In this document: positions 23,504 through 31,994 of the stretch, one piece after another
Position numbering within the stretch: position 1 is the first letter of the stretch
How the letters are laid out: every line of letters begins with the position of its first letter
Source: Verrucomicrobiia bacterium
GTDB lineage: Bacteria; Verrucomicrobiota; Verrucomicrobiia; Limisphaerales; JAEYXS01
Reading direction: 5' to 3'
Assembly (NCBI GenBank): GCA_036405135.1
Contig: DASWYF010000045.1
Coordinates: 1-45,424, forward strand
DNA length: 45,424 nt
Position numbers and translations under genes: made by a program
The notes under the pieces: generated by a model
What the model was told of the DNA's origin: nothing
Database searches by the model: none
The model's input: only the letters and a program-made list of their open reading frames with translations

Positions 23504-24673
23504 ATGAAGGTCGCTTTTCTCAGCGTGGCTCTGGGGGCTGTGTTGCTGCTCACAGGTTGTGCCTCCACACCGAAGGCATCACGCCTCCCGCTCACTGGTG
23601 ACGCCCTCGTCGATGGCCGCACGCATATCGAACAAGGCCCGGTCAATGACCGCGTGCTCTGGCAATATCGCACGGCCCTCGTAGCGATGCGGCGCGGCGA
23701 TTACCCACAGGCGAAAGCCTTGCTGGATGACGCCATCCTCAGCATCGGCGGCATCCTGACGAATGATCGCGATGCGCGGAAGGCACGCAGCATGTTCGCC
23801 AGCGAGAGCCGCAAGAAATATATCGGTGAACCGTATGAACGCGTGATGGCGTATTACTATCGCGGCATCCTCTACTGGATGGATGGCGAACCGGATAATG
23901 CCCGTGCCTGCTTCCGTAGTGGTGAACTCATCGATAGCGATACCGAGGTGGACCATTACGCCGCGGATTACGTGCTGCTGGACTACCTTGATGGTTACGC
24001 CTCCGACAAATTATTCACCGATGGCAGTGATGCCTTAAAACGCGCCAAAGCAAATGCCAGCGCGAAGTCAGAGATGCCTCCGGATTACGATAAGGCTGCC
24101 AATGTAATCTTCTTCACTGAATGTGGTAACGCACCACAAAAGTACTCCACCGGCCAGTATCGTGAGCAATTGCGATTCCGCGAAGGACAGCAACAAGCAC
24201 GCACCGTGACCATCACGCTGAATAACGGTCAGACCATCCGCACACGCGCTTGGGATGACCTGTATTTCCAGGCCTCCACTCGTGGCGGTCGCGTGATGGA
24301 CCACATCCTCGCGAATAAAGCAGTGTTCAAGCAAAGCACTGATACGGTGGGCGATGTGGCCATCGTGAGCGGTGCTGTTCTGGCTACTGGACAGAACACA
24401 CAAGAGGCCGGTCTCGGTGTGTTGGCATTCGGTATCCTGAGCAAAGTAGTTGCTGCCAGCACAACTCCCGCAGCGGACATCCGCACTTGGGATAACTTGC
24501 CGCAATACTTGGGCTTCGGCGCATTGCGCGTGGCTCCGGGCAACTATACTGCCAAGGTTGAATTCCAAGACGCCGCAGGCCGTCTATTGGCTAACCTCAC
24601 GCGCACCATCTCATTTGAAGTCAAAGCAGCAGATCGCGATACCGTGGTGTATATTTCCGACAAGCAAAAGTAA
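23504..24673 (+). CDS. COG3014-like lipoprotein
   Basis: A 389-aa lipoprotein (lipobox LLTGC, Cys19). The N-terminal half is helical and TPR-like (YRTALVAMRRGDYPQAKALLDDAI; MAYYYRGILYWMDGEPDNARACFRSGEL). The C-terminal half is beta-rich and includes a Gly/Ala-rich, probably membrane-associated stretch (VAIVSGAVLATG). It resembles COG3014 proteins, which co-occur with lpoB and ycfL. It may support the LpoB-like protein or assembly of the envelope complex; the biochemical role is not known. It follows lpoB by 25 bp and precedes the ycfL-like gene by 12 bp. Confidence 0.75.
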   Translation: MKVAFLSVALGAVLLLTGCASTPKASRLPLTGDALVDGRTHIEQGPVNDRVLWQYRTALVAMRRGDYPQAKALLDDAILSIGGILTNDRDARKARSMFASESRKKYIGEPYERVMAYYYRGILYWMDGEPDNARACFRSGELIDSDTEVDHYAADYVLLDYLDGYASDKLFTDGSDALKRAKANASAKSEMPPDYDKAANVIFFTECGNAPQKYSTGQYREQLRFREGQQQARTVTITLNNGQTIRTRAWDDLYFQASTRGGRVMDHILANKAVFKQSTDTVGDVAIVSGAVLATGQNTQEAGLGVLAFGILSKVVAASTTPAADIRTWDNLPQYLGFGALRVAPGNYTAKVEFQDAAGRLLANLTRTISFEVKAADRDTVVYISDKQK

Positions 24674-24685
24674 CGTTGTATCCCT

Positions 24686-25096
24686 ATGAATAAGATTTGG
24701 TTCAGCTCACTCTTACTCGCCGCCGTGGTGGCTACCGGTTGCAAATCCGGTGGTGCTTATGCGCCGAAGAACACGACGAAGTATGATCTGGAGAATAAGG
24801 AGAAGTTCGTGCTCATGGACAGCATGGTGCAACGCTCCGTGACCTCCTCCGGCATACAGAAACGCATTCTGCCGGATGGCCGACTGGAAGTGATCGCGCA
24901 TGTGCGAAATCGCGAAGGTCGTCGCATCCAGGTGCAGACCAGTTGCGTGTTCAAGGATGAGCAAGGCTTCTCCACGGATGACGAGACGCCGTGGCAGACG
25001 CTCATCCTCACCGAGAATTCCCAGGAAGACGTCCGTTTTGTTTCCATCAACAACAAGGCGCGTGATTTCACCATCCGCGTCCGTCAGGCGCACTAA
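24686..25096 (+). CDS. YcfL-like (DUF1425) lipoprotein
   Basis: A 136-aa lipoprotein with the lipobox VATGC (Cys19). The mature domain has the DUF1425 beta-sandwich pattern: LEVIAHVRNREGRRIQVQTSCVFKDEQG, then ETPWQTLILTENSQEDVRFVS and a final FTIRVRQ strand. In E. coli ycfL neighbours lpoB, and here the pair is separated by a COG3014-like gene. The function of YcfL is unknown; it is thought to be a periplasmic accessory protein. Confidence 0.82.
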   Translation: MNKIWFSSLLLAAVVATGCKSGGAYAPKNTTKYDLENKEKFVLMDSMVQRSVTSSGIQKRILPDGRLEVIAHVRNREGRRIQVQTSCVFKDEQGFSTDDETPWQTLILTENSQEDVRFVSINNKARDFTIRVRQAH

Positions 25097-25114
25097 GCTA
25101 AAGAAAGTTTCCGT

Positions 25115-26155
25115 ATGAAAACGTCCATTGCAGCTACACTGGCAGTTGTCCTCGCCGTTGGTTCGGCTTATGCCCAGCCCGCGCAGAAGATCGGTCCGGA
25201 TGGCAAGCCGATGGCTCCGCAGCCACCACCGCCGTTGACCACCGCTGAAGGCGGCGCAGTGCAACCGCCCGTGGTGCCCACAGCGAACAATCCGGTTTAC
25301 GTCTATCAACAGCAGCCGATCGCCGGACAGCCTTCACTCGTCTCGCCCGAACAGGCGCGTGGCATCATCGAGGCATTCAAGAAAGGTTACGCCAAGCTCG
25401 GCGAGCCACGTATCCTGATCTACGTGAATCGCGAACTGGTGGATGAAAAATCCGGTTTCGCGCTCTCCGGTCGCACGGAGAAAACGACCACCTCAAAGAC
25501 CACTTACAACAGTGATTTCGTAGCTGATCCGAACGCCAATAACAAAGCGAACGGCGGCAACATCTCCGCCGGTGGCAATGTGAACATCAGCGGCGATGCG
25601 GGCAGCGGCAATGTGCCGATCGGCAAGGGCAATATTTCCTCTGTGAACGAAAAGTCCTCGCGCGATGATACATTCAAGAACACCGCGCGAGCTGACCAGA
25701 CCTTGGCCGATAAACAAACCGTGCGCGATGTGGAACGCCTCTTCGGCCGTCCGCTCCGCCACGGCAATGCGAAGATCACCGATCAACGCACCGCCACCCA
25801 GCTCATGGGCAGCCGCTCTGTGGAAGAGATCCTGAAATCCACGGACACCGAGCAAGCCCGCAAAGATCGTGCGGCCATTGCTGCACAGGCAGACGTGGTG
25901 CTGGAAGTGCTCATCTCCTCCCGCAACATCACCGTGCCCGAAGTCAGCGGTGACAAAACGTATTCCGCCCCTGACATTCAAGCCACGGCCATCCGCGTGA
26001 AAGACTCGCAGATCATCGGCCAAGCCTCCGCATCGGACATCCTCGGCAAAGACCGCTACGCCGGTCGCGTGCTACGCAGCTTCGATGTGCGAGAGATCGC
26101 TGAAGCCACCGCGCTGGCGCTTATGGAAGACATGCTGCTGAGTGTGAAGGATTAA
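25115..26155 (+). CDS. Periplasmic protein, CsgG/LpoB-like
   Basis: A 346-aa exported protein with a signal peptide (residues 1-20, AVGSAYAQP), without lipobox. A Pro-rich segment (30-60) precedes a domain starting GEPRILIYVNRELVDE. The later part DVVLEVLISSRNITVPEV and APDIQATAIRVKDSQIIGQASASDI matches the strand pattern of CsgG/LpoB-type folds, in which a small molecule or peptidoglycan synthase partner is contacted. A low-complexity Asn/Gly-rich insert lies in the middle (about 135-175). It completes the operon and is followed 22 bp later by a strong terminator. Confidence 0.6.
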   Translation: MKTSIAATLAVVLAVGSAYAQPAQKIGPDGKPMAPQPPPPLTTAEGGAVQPPVVPTANNPVYVYQQQPIAGQPSLVSPEQARGIIEAFKKGYAKLGEPRILIYVNRELVDEKSGFALSGRTEKTTTSKTTYNSDFVADPNANNKANGGNISAGGNVNISGDAGSGNVPIGKGNISSVNEKSSRDDTFKNTARADQTLADKQTVRDVERLFGRPLRHGNAKITDQRTATQLMGSRSVEEILKSTDTEQARKDRAAIAAQADVVLEVLISSRNITVPEVSGDKTYSAPDIQATAIRVKDSQIIGQASASDILGKDRYAGRVLRSFDVREIAEATALALMEDMLLSVKD

Positions 26156-26177
26156 GTTTAAGCCTCAATAAATGTGC

Positions 26178-26212
26178 ATGCCCCGAACGAAAGTTCGGGG
26201 CATTTTTCTTTA
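26178..26212 (+). terminator. Intrinsic terminator of the envelope operon
   Basis: ATGCCCCGAAC and GTTCGGGGCAT form an 11-bp perfect stem with a GAAA loop, followed by ATTTTTCTTT. It lies 22 bp after the last operon gene. Confidence 0.92.
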
Positions 26213-26215
26213 TCC

Positions 26216-26281
26216 GTAGCCGCGGCCGTTAGTCCGCGCTTGCACGCAAAGAGTCAGCGTCGACTAACGTCAGGCAGCTAC
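26216..26281. repeat. Inverted hairpin dyad, GTAGCYGC family, copy 2
   Basis: The left arm starts GTAGCCGCGGCCGTTAGTCC; the right arm read on the minus strand starts GTAGCTGCCTGACGTTAGTC. It is homologous to 4364-4429 in both arms and in size (66 bp). It fills the gap between the operon terminator and the ubiE stop codon. Confidence 0.75.
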
Positions 26282-26284
26282 ATA

Positions 26285-27004
26285 TCAGGAAGCCTTCACT
26301 CCATAATTAATCCCCATCACCCCGCCCAGCAGATTCACCACCCGCACATCCTGACAGCCCAGCTTGTGCATCAGCTTCTCCACCCCGCGTTGCGCCGGGT
26401 AATGCTGCAGAGACTTCAGGATGTAAGCATGCGTGTCTGAATCCCCGCAGAAGAGCCGACCAAAGACCGGCACGAACCATTTCAGATATTGAAAGTAGCC
26501 CCAACGCCAAAGCACATTGTCCGGCACACCGAAATCCAAAACGAGCAACCGTCCACCTGGCTTAAGCACCCGCAACATCTCACGCAAGCCTCCCTCAAAA
26601 TCCGCTAAGTTCCGCAAACCATAGCTGATCGTCAGCACATCCACCGATGCATCCGCCGCTGGCAGTCTCAGAGCATCGCCGCGCACGAACTCAACCTGCT
26701 TCACGCCATCCCGCGCCTGACGTTCCTTCGCCACCATCAGCATCGGACCGCTGAAATCCACGCCCAATACCTCCGCCCCCTGCCCCGCCAAGGCGAAGGC
26801 GACATCGCCCGTCCCGCAACAAAGGTCCAGCGCCTTCCCCCCGGGCTTCACCGCCGCCAGCTTGATCAATTTCCGTTTCCAAAGCCGGTGCATCCCGAAA
26901 CTTTGCAGGTCATTGATCAGGTCATAACGGGGCGCAATGGCAGCGAAAAGGTCGTTCACCTTCTCCGCCCGTTTCTCACCCGCCTCATAGAACTTGTTAG
27001 CCAT
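26285..27004 (-). CDS. ubiE: Demethylmenaquinone methyltransferase / UbiE family
   Basis: SAM-dependent C-methyltransferase for the last methylation of menaquinone (MenG) or for ubiquinone synthesis (UbiE), 239 aa. Motifs: FAAIAPRYDLINDLQSFGMHRLWKR (family N-terminus), SAM-binding DLCCGTGDVAFAL, the VDFSGPMLMVAK motif, RGDALRLPAADASVDVLTISYGLRN, and the C-terminal HYPAQRGVEKLMHKLG and GGVMGINYGVK. For this lineage a menaquinone role is more likely than ubiquinone. I chose the ATG at 27004 (MANKFYE). The gene is alone on its strand, divergent from topB. Confidence 0.93.
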   Translation of the reverse strand: MANKFYEAGEKRAEKVNDLFAAIAPRYDLINDLQSFGMHRLWKRKLIKLAAVKPGGKALDLCCGTGDVAFALAGQGAEVLGVDFSGPMLMVAKERQARDGVKQVEFVRGDALRLPAADASVDVLTISYGLRNLADFEGGLREMLRVLKPGGRLLVLDFGVPDNVLWRWGYFQYLKWFVPVFGRLFCGDSDTHAYILKSLQHYPAQRGVEKLMHKLGCQDVRVVNLLGGVMGINYGVKAS

Positions 27005-27311
27005 TGCGCGGGCGCACTTTAGCACGATTGGGTAAAAAACAAGCCCCCTGACCGGGCAAACACCAAAACCCAAGCTCCAAATCCCAAAGAAATCTCAAAT
27101 TTTCAAACAGCAAAAGACGGCGCACTCATAACTTATTCATCCAAAACGCTTTAGCATTGGTTGTCCACTGTGGCTTTGAGCTTTGGATTTGACGTTTTTC
27201 TCCTCACTTTTAGGAATGAGTTTTTGACTTGTGGCGGTTTTTTGTCCACGTTTCGGCGCTTGTAAAGTCTCGGAGCGCAATCAGCCCTGCGAGGTAAAGC
27301 GTACAGAAATC
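27005..27311. other. Divergent promoter gap with low-complexity complementary ends
   Basis: About 300 bp between ubiE and topB. Left-side A/C-rich text (27057-27105, words such as CCAAATCCCAAAG) and right-side G/T-rich text (27155-27196, words such as CTTTGGATTTGA) are loosely complementary. No gene is seen here. It presumably holds both promoters. Confidence 0.4.
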
Positions 27312-30113
27312 ATGGGCAAGTCACTGATCATCGCAGAAAAGCCATCGGTCGCTGGCGACATCGCCAAGGCCTTGGGTGGTTTCAAGAAAACGGACGACTA
27401 TTACGAGAGCGATAACGCTGTCATCGCCTCGGCCGTCGGCCATTTGCTCGAGATCGCCTGCCCGGAAGAGTATGAGGTGAAGAAGGGCAAGTGGAGCTTT
27501 GCCGCCCTGCCCGTCATCCCCCCGCACTTCGCCCTGATCCCTCGCGAGAAGAGCATGGATAAGCTGAAAACGCTCCAGAAGCTCATCAAGCGCAAGGACG
27601 TAGACAATTTGATCAATGCTTGCGATGCCGGGCGCGAAGGTGAACTGATTTTCCGTTACATCATCCAGCACACGGGTGCCAAGCAGCCCATCCAACGTCT
27701 CTGGCTGCAAAGCATGACGGCAGCAGCCATCAAGGAAGGTTTCAATAAACTGCGCAAGGGTGAGGATATGCAACCGCTCGCCGATGCCGCCACCTGCCGG
27801 AGCGAGGCCGATTGGCTCGTAGGCATCAACGGCACGCGCGTGATGACCGCCTTCAATTCCAAAGGCGGCGGTTTCAACAAGACTACCGTGGGTCGCGTGC
27901 AAACGCCTACCCTCGCCATTCTTGTTGAACGCGAGGAAAAGATCCGTCGCTTCATCCCCCGCACCTATTGGGAAGCGAATGCTACTTTCACCTGCGAAGC
28001 GGGCGAATACGTTGGCCGTTGGTTCGACGAAAAATTTTCCAAACCCGCTGGCGGCAAGGAAGCCGATGAAGCCCTGCGCGCCGAGCGCATCTGGGACAAG
28101 GCGAAGGCGGAAGCGATCAAGGCGAAGTGCCTGGGCAAACCCGGCATCGTCACGGAAGAAAGCAAACCGAGCAGCCAGCTTTCCCAGCTCCTCTACGATC
28201 TGACGAGCTTGCAGCGCGATGCCAACCGCCGTTTCGGCCTCTCCGCTTCGCGCACGCTGCAGATCGCGCAAGCGCTCTACGAGCGTCACAAGGTTTTGAC
28301 CTATCCGCGTACTGATGCTCGCGCCCTGCCGGAGGATTACCTCCCCACCACACGCACGACGCTGGAGTCCATGGCGGATACGGTGTACGCACGTTTTGCC
28401 GGGACGATTTTGGAGCAAGGCTGGGTGCGCCCGAACAAGCGTATCTTCAATAACGCCAATATCTCGGATCACTTTGCGATCATCCCCACAGGTGTCGCAC
28501 CGAAGGATCTGAGTGACATGGAGCTAAAGGTTTACGACATGGTCGTGCGCCGTTTCCTCTCCGTGTTCTATCCGGCGGCCGAATACCTCGTCACCGTTCG
28601 CATCACGCGCGTGGAAGGCGAACCCTTTAAGACAGACGGCAAAGTACTCGTGAAAGCGGGCTGGCTCGAAGTCTATGGCAAGGAAGGCGCGGGCGATAGC
28701 GATGACACCACGAGCAATCTCGTGCCGGTGAAGCCGGATGAGAAGGTCCACACGCGCGAGATCGACCTCAAGGAATCGCAGACCAAGCCGCCTCCGCGCT
28801 ATTCAGAAGCGACGTTGCTCTCCGCGATGGAAGGTGCGGGCAAATTGGTGGATGACGAAGGCTTGCGCGAAGCGATGAGCGAACGCGGTCTCGGCACACC
28901 CGCCACGCGCGCATCCATCATCGAAGGTCTCGTTAACGAAGAATATCTGCTCCGCAATGGCAATGAACTTCAGCCCACTGGCAAGGCGTTCATGCTCATC
29001 GCGCTGCTGCGCGGTCTGAACATTCAGGAGCTGTCCAAGCCGGAGCTTACCGGTGAATGGGAGTTCAAGCTCAAGGAGATGGAACAAGGCCGCCTCTCGC
29101 GTCCGGATTTCATGTCGCAGATCGCGGACATGACGCGCCGGATCGTCGAGCGCACGAAAGGTTTCCAAGGCGAAGAAGTCCCGGGTGATTTTGGCGACCT
29201 CAAAACGCCCTGCCCGAAGTGCGGCGCAGTGGTGAAGGAGAATTATCGCCGCTTCCAATGCACCAAGTGCGATTTCAGCCTGCCGAAGTTCCTCTCCGGC
29301 CGCATCATGGAAGGCACGGAATCCGAGACGCTGATCCAGAATCGCGTGCTGGGACCGCTGCAAGGTTTCCGCAGCCGTCAGGGCTTCCCCTTCGCCGCGA
29401 TGCTGAAGCTGAGCGATGAGCACAAGCTCGAGTTCGATTTCGGCGATAACAAGAAGGAAGGCGAATCTTCCGCGCCCGTGGATTTCACCGGCAAGACGCC
29501 TTTGGGCAAGTGCCCGAAATGCGGCGCGCAAGTGTTCGAGCATGGTCTGCACTACGTCTGCGAGAAGGCCACGGGTCCGGAAAAGACCTGCGACTTCCGC
29601 GCGTCCAAGGTCATCCTGCAACAGGAGATCGACGCCACGCAGATGACGAAGCTCCTTGCCGACGGCAAGACCGATGTGCTGAAGGGCTTCGTCTCCAAGA
29701 AAACGAACCGCAAGTTCGACGCCTTCATGGTGCTGAAGAAGGGCGAAGTGAAGTTCGAGTTCCCGCCGCGCGAAGCCAAGAAGGGCGCGAAGAGCAAGGA
29801 ACCCGCACCGAAAATCGATTTCACCGGCCTGACCCCGCTCAACGGCAAATGCCCGAAGTGCGGTGGCCAGGTCTTCGAGACAGCGGACAATTATCTCTGC
29901 GAGAACACTCAGCGCGACGCCAAGAAGTGCACCTTCAAGACCGGCAAGCTGATCTGCCAGCTCGCTATCGACAAGGATCAGGCCGAGAAGTTGCTCAAGA
30001 GCAAGCGCACTGATCTGCTCACCGGTTTCGTCTCCCGCTCCGGCAAGCCTTTCAAGGCCCATCTGGTGGTGAAGAAGACCGGCAAGGTGGAATTCGAGTT
30101 CCCGGATAGTTAG
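27312..30113 (+). CDS. topB: DNA topoisomerase III (type IA) with C-terminal repeats
   Basis: Relaxes or decatenates single-stranded DNA regions via a covalent phosphotyrosine. 933 aa. A TOPRIM domain at the N-terminus (GKSLIIAEKPSVAGDIAKAL; metal-binding DAGREGE at 105-111), then the catalytic core with Tyr331 in LTYPRTDARALPED, and GLGTPATRASIIEGL near residue 530. The C-terminal third has a zinc finger (CPKCG...QCTKC) and two tandem roughly 100-residue repeats of the Toprim C-terminal type, each starting DFTG.TPL..KCPKCG.QVFE and ending in EFEFP (29477-29770 and 29815-30110). It is longer than E. coli TopB. The ATG at 27312 is chosen by homology (MGKSL). Confidence 0.93.
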   Translation: MGKSLIIAEKPSVAGDIAKALGGFKKTDDYYESDNAVIASAVGHLLEIACPEEYEVKKGKWSFAALPVIPPHFALIPREKSMDKLKTLQKLIKRKDVDNLINACDAGREGELIFRYIIQHTGAKQPIQRLWLQSMTAAAIKEGFNKLRKGEDMQPLADAATCRSEADWLVGINGTRVMTAFNSKGGGFNKTTVGRVQTPTLAILVEREEKIRRFIPRTYWEANATFTCEAGEYVGRWFDEKFSKPAGGKEADEALRAERIWDKAKAEAIKAKCLGKPGIVTEESKPSSQLSQLLYDLTSLQRDANRRFGLSASRTLQIAQALYERHKVLTYPRTDARALPEDYLPTTRTTLESMADTVYARFAGTILEQGWVRPNKRIFNNANISDHFAIIPTGVAPKDLSDMELKVYDMVVRRFLSVFYPAAEYLVTVRITRVEGEPFKTDGKVLVKAGWLEVYGKEGAGDSDDTTSNLVPVKPDEKVHTREIDLKESQTKPPPRYSEATLLSAMEGAGKLVDDEGLREAMSERGLGTPATRASIIEGLVNEEYLLRNGNELQPTGKAFMLIALLRGLNIQELSKPELTGEWEFKLKEMEQGRLSRPDFMSQIADMTRRIVERTKGFQGEEVPGDFGDLKTPCPKCGAVVKENYRRFQCTKCDFSLPKFLSGRIMEGTESETLIQNRVLGPLQGFRSRQGFPFAAMLKLSDEHKLEFDFGDNKKEGESSAPVDFTGKTPLGKCPKCGAQVFEHGLHYVCEKATGPEKTCDFRASKVILQQEIDATQMTKLLADGKTDVLKGFVSKKTNRKFDAFMVLKKGEVKFEFPPREAKKGAKSKEPAPKIDFTGLTPLNGKCPKCGGQVFETADNYLCENTQRDAKKCTFKTGKLICQLAIDKDQAEKLLKSKRTDLLTGFVSRSGKPFKAHLVVKKTGKVEFEFPDS

Positions 30114-30145
30114 GCCATCCCCAAGCAAAAACGGCTTGCAAGACC

Positions 30146-30295
30146 GGAGCGCGACTCTCCGAGTCGCAGCAACGTACCTAAGCACAAGCAGGTAAAGATT
30201 CGTTCACCCGCTCAGAAGCTTGTTTTTGCGTCCTATTCTAGCTTTGAAAGCTATCTGATCATTCCACATTGCTGCGACTCGGAGAGTCGCGCTCC
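30146..30295. repeat. Inverted repeat pair, GACTCTCCGAGTC family, 150 bp
   Basis: The left arm (30146-30173) starts GGAGCGCGACTCTCCGAGTC; the right arm (30269-30295) is its exact inverse over 27 bp. The spacer is 95 bp and non-coding. The left arm is identical to 11576-11603. It lies between topB and vapB, 33 bp after the topB stop. Confidence 0.8.
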
Positions 30296-30320
30296 ATTCA
30301 AACCGAAAGCCTTGCCACGT

Positions 30321-30367
30321 TTATGGTTTAACATTTGCCATAACTTAAACCCTATGGCATACCATAG
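30321..30367. promoter_or_regulatory. Two TATGG/CCATA inverted repeats upstream of vapB
   Basis: TTATGG-N11-CCATAA (30321-30343) and CTATGG-CATA-CCATAG (30352-30367) give four half-sites in front of the vapB ATG at 30370. This is the usual pattern for autoregulation by a VapB/VapC complex. Confidence 0.7.
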
Positions 30368-30369
30368 AT

Positions 30370-30621
30370 ATGGCAGAAACCACGCTTACCATCGATAAGT
30401 TTGGCCGCATGGTCATCCCCCGGTCATTGCGCACCGCCTTGGGTGTTTCTGGCGAAACAAAGCTCAAGGCCGAGATCCAGAACGGGCGGCTAGTGGTCGG
30501 TCTGCCGGATAAGAAATCTTCCGTGGTCAAGAAGAGCAACGGGTTACTAGTCATCAAAGCCGAGAGCGAGCTGCCTGCGGTGACCGCACTCAAGCAGATG
30601 CGCAAGGAGCGCTATGAGTGA
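30370..30621 (+). CDS. vapB: VapB-type antitoxin (AbrB/SpoVT fold)
   Basis: An 83-aa protein with an N-terminal swapped-hairpin AbrB domain (TTLTIDKFGRMVIPRSLRTA). The C-terminal tail (about 45-83) is the toxin-binding segment. It neutralises VapC and represses the operon at the upstream palindromes. It overlaps vapC by 8 bp (ATGAGTGA). Confidence 0.87.
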   Translation: MAETTLTIDKFGRMVIPRSLRTALGVSGETKLKAEIQNGRLVVGLPDKKSSVVKKSNGLLVIKAESELPAVTALKQMRKERYE

Positions 30622-31012
30622 TTACCTCGACTCGTCCGTGCTCATCGCCGCCTTAGTGGATTCCCAGCCCTTTCATGAAGAATGCGCGGATGCCCTAGCC
30701 GCTGGAGGCATCACTTCTGCTCATGCCTTGGCCGAAGCGTATTCCATCCTCTCGGGTCGTCTGCGGCTCGATCCACAAACCGTGAGTGATGTGTTGCTGC
30801 ATAACACCAAGGACCTCAAGAAAGTGGACCTGACCTGGAGCGAGTATTCCAAACTGATCGCCAGCTCACCGAAGAATGGCGTTCGTGGCGGTGCCATCTT
30901 TGACGCCCTCCACGTCGCTGCTGCACGGAAAGCTTCCGCTAAACGCCTGCTGACTTTAGATCAGGATTATTATTCCTTCGCCCCCGACCTGATCCATTAC
31001 TTGGGCAAGTAA
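30614..31012 (+). CDS. vapC: VapC-type toxin (PIN domain ribonuclease)
   Basis: A 132-aa PIN-domain RNase. The acidic active-site residues are seen at Asp6 (YLDSSVLIAAL), a Glu in ALAEAYSIL, and an Asp in GAIFDALHVAAA, followed by TLDQDYYSF. Family members cleave tRNA or rRNA when released from VapB. It is co-translated with vapB and lies 22 bp before the xer gene. Confidence 0.88.
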   Translation: MSDYLDSSVLIAALVDSQPFHEECADALAAGGITSAHALAEAYSILSGRLRLDPQTVSDVLLHNTKDLKKVDLTWSEYSKLIASSPKNGVRGGAIFDALHVAAARKASAKRLLTLDQDYYSFAPDLIHYLGK

Positions 31013-31034
31013 GCGAAATCGAGTATAGTGTTTT

Positions 31035-31994
31035 ATGTCCGCAACCGCCGCAGAAACCGAGATCAAAGACGAACTGCTCTTGCAGTTCCTCCAGCATCTC
31101 GCCACGGATCGCGGGGCTTCAGTTTACACGCAACGGAATTACCGTCACGCCCTCACGGACTTCTGCAGCTGGCATAATCAGGAACGCAAATCGCCGCCCA
31201 ACTGGAAATCCCTTCAGCGCGATGATTTCCGCGCCTTTCTCCGTTACTTGGGTCGCAAGAATTTCGGCCGTGCTTCCATCCAGCTTCACTTTAGCTCGCT
31301 GAGAACGTTCTACAAATTCCTCGTGCGCCGGGGTGAAGTGGAAGTGACGCCCATTCGCAATATCTCGCTGCCTAAGCAGCCCAAGCGTCTACCCAAATTC
31401 CTCACGCCGGAACAGACCCAGAGTTTGCTCGAAGCCCCCTTGCGTGAACTCGACGCCATCCAGAAATCTGAGACCAAAGGCGTCGACCCCGTCGATTTCC
31501 TCCGCGATGCTGCGGTGCAAGAGGTCATCTACTCCTGCGGCCTGCGTATCAGCGAGGCTTGCGGCATCAACATCGAGGACATTGATTGGAACGAGCAACT
31601 CATCCGCGTGCGCGGCAAGGGCAAGAAGGAACGCCAGGTGCCCATCGGTACGCCTGCACTGGAAGCCATCCGCCGCTACCGGAAAGCCTTGGGCAATGAC
31701 GACTCTGCCGATGGCCCGCTCTTTTTCAGCAAAGCCGATTCCCGGAAGCCGTTGCAACCGCGCCTTGTGCAACTCCGCCTGAAACGCTACCTCGCTGCCA
31801 GCGGTTTGGATCCTTCATTGACGCCCCACAAACTACGTCACAGCTACGCCACCCATCTGCTGAATAACGGCGCTGACCTGCGCAGCGTGCAGGAACTCCT
31901 CGGTCACGCGCATCTCGTGACCACGCAGGTATACACCCATTTGACCACGGATCGACTCAAGAAAGCCTATGAATCCGCCCACCCACGCGCCTAA
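31035..31994 (+). CDS. Tyrosine site-specific recombinase, XerC/XerD family
   Basis: Resolves chromosome dimers at dif sites during division, or acts as a Xer-like integrase. The 319-aa length fits XerC/D. The N-terminal SAM-like domain covers 10-105 and the catalytic domain shows Arg171 (GLRISEACG), Lys in RGKGKKERQVP, HKLRHS (His265, Arg268), LLGHA (His291) and nucleophile Tyr300 in TTQVYTHL. All six catalytic positions are present. The adjacent ftsB-like gene supports a division role. Which of XerC or XerD it is cannot be decided from one gene. The ATG at 31035 is used. Confidence 0.9.
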   Translation: MSATAAETEIKDELLLQFLQHLATDRGASVYTQRNYRHALTDFCSWHNQERKSPPNWKSLQRDDFRAFLRYLGRKNFGRASIQLHFSSLRTFYKFLVRRGEVEVTPIRNISLPKQPKRLPKFLTPEQTQSLLEAPLRELDAIQKSETKGVDPVDFLRDAAVQEVIYSCGLRISEACGINIEDIDWNEQLIRVRGKGKKERQVPIGTPALEAIRRYRKALGNDDSADGPLFFSKADSRKPLQPRLVQLRLKRYLAASGLDPSLTPHKLRHSYATHLLNNGADLRSVQELLGHAHLVTTQVYTHLTTDRLKKAYESAHPRA

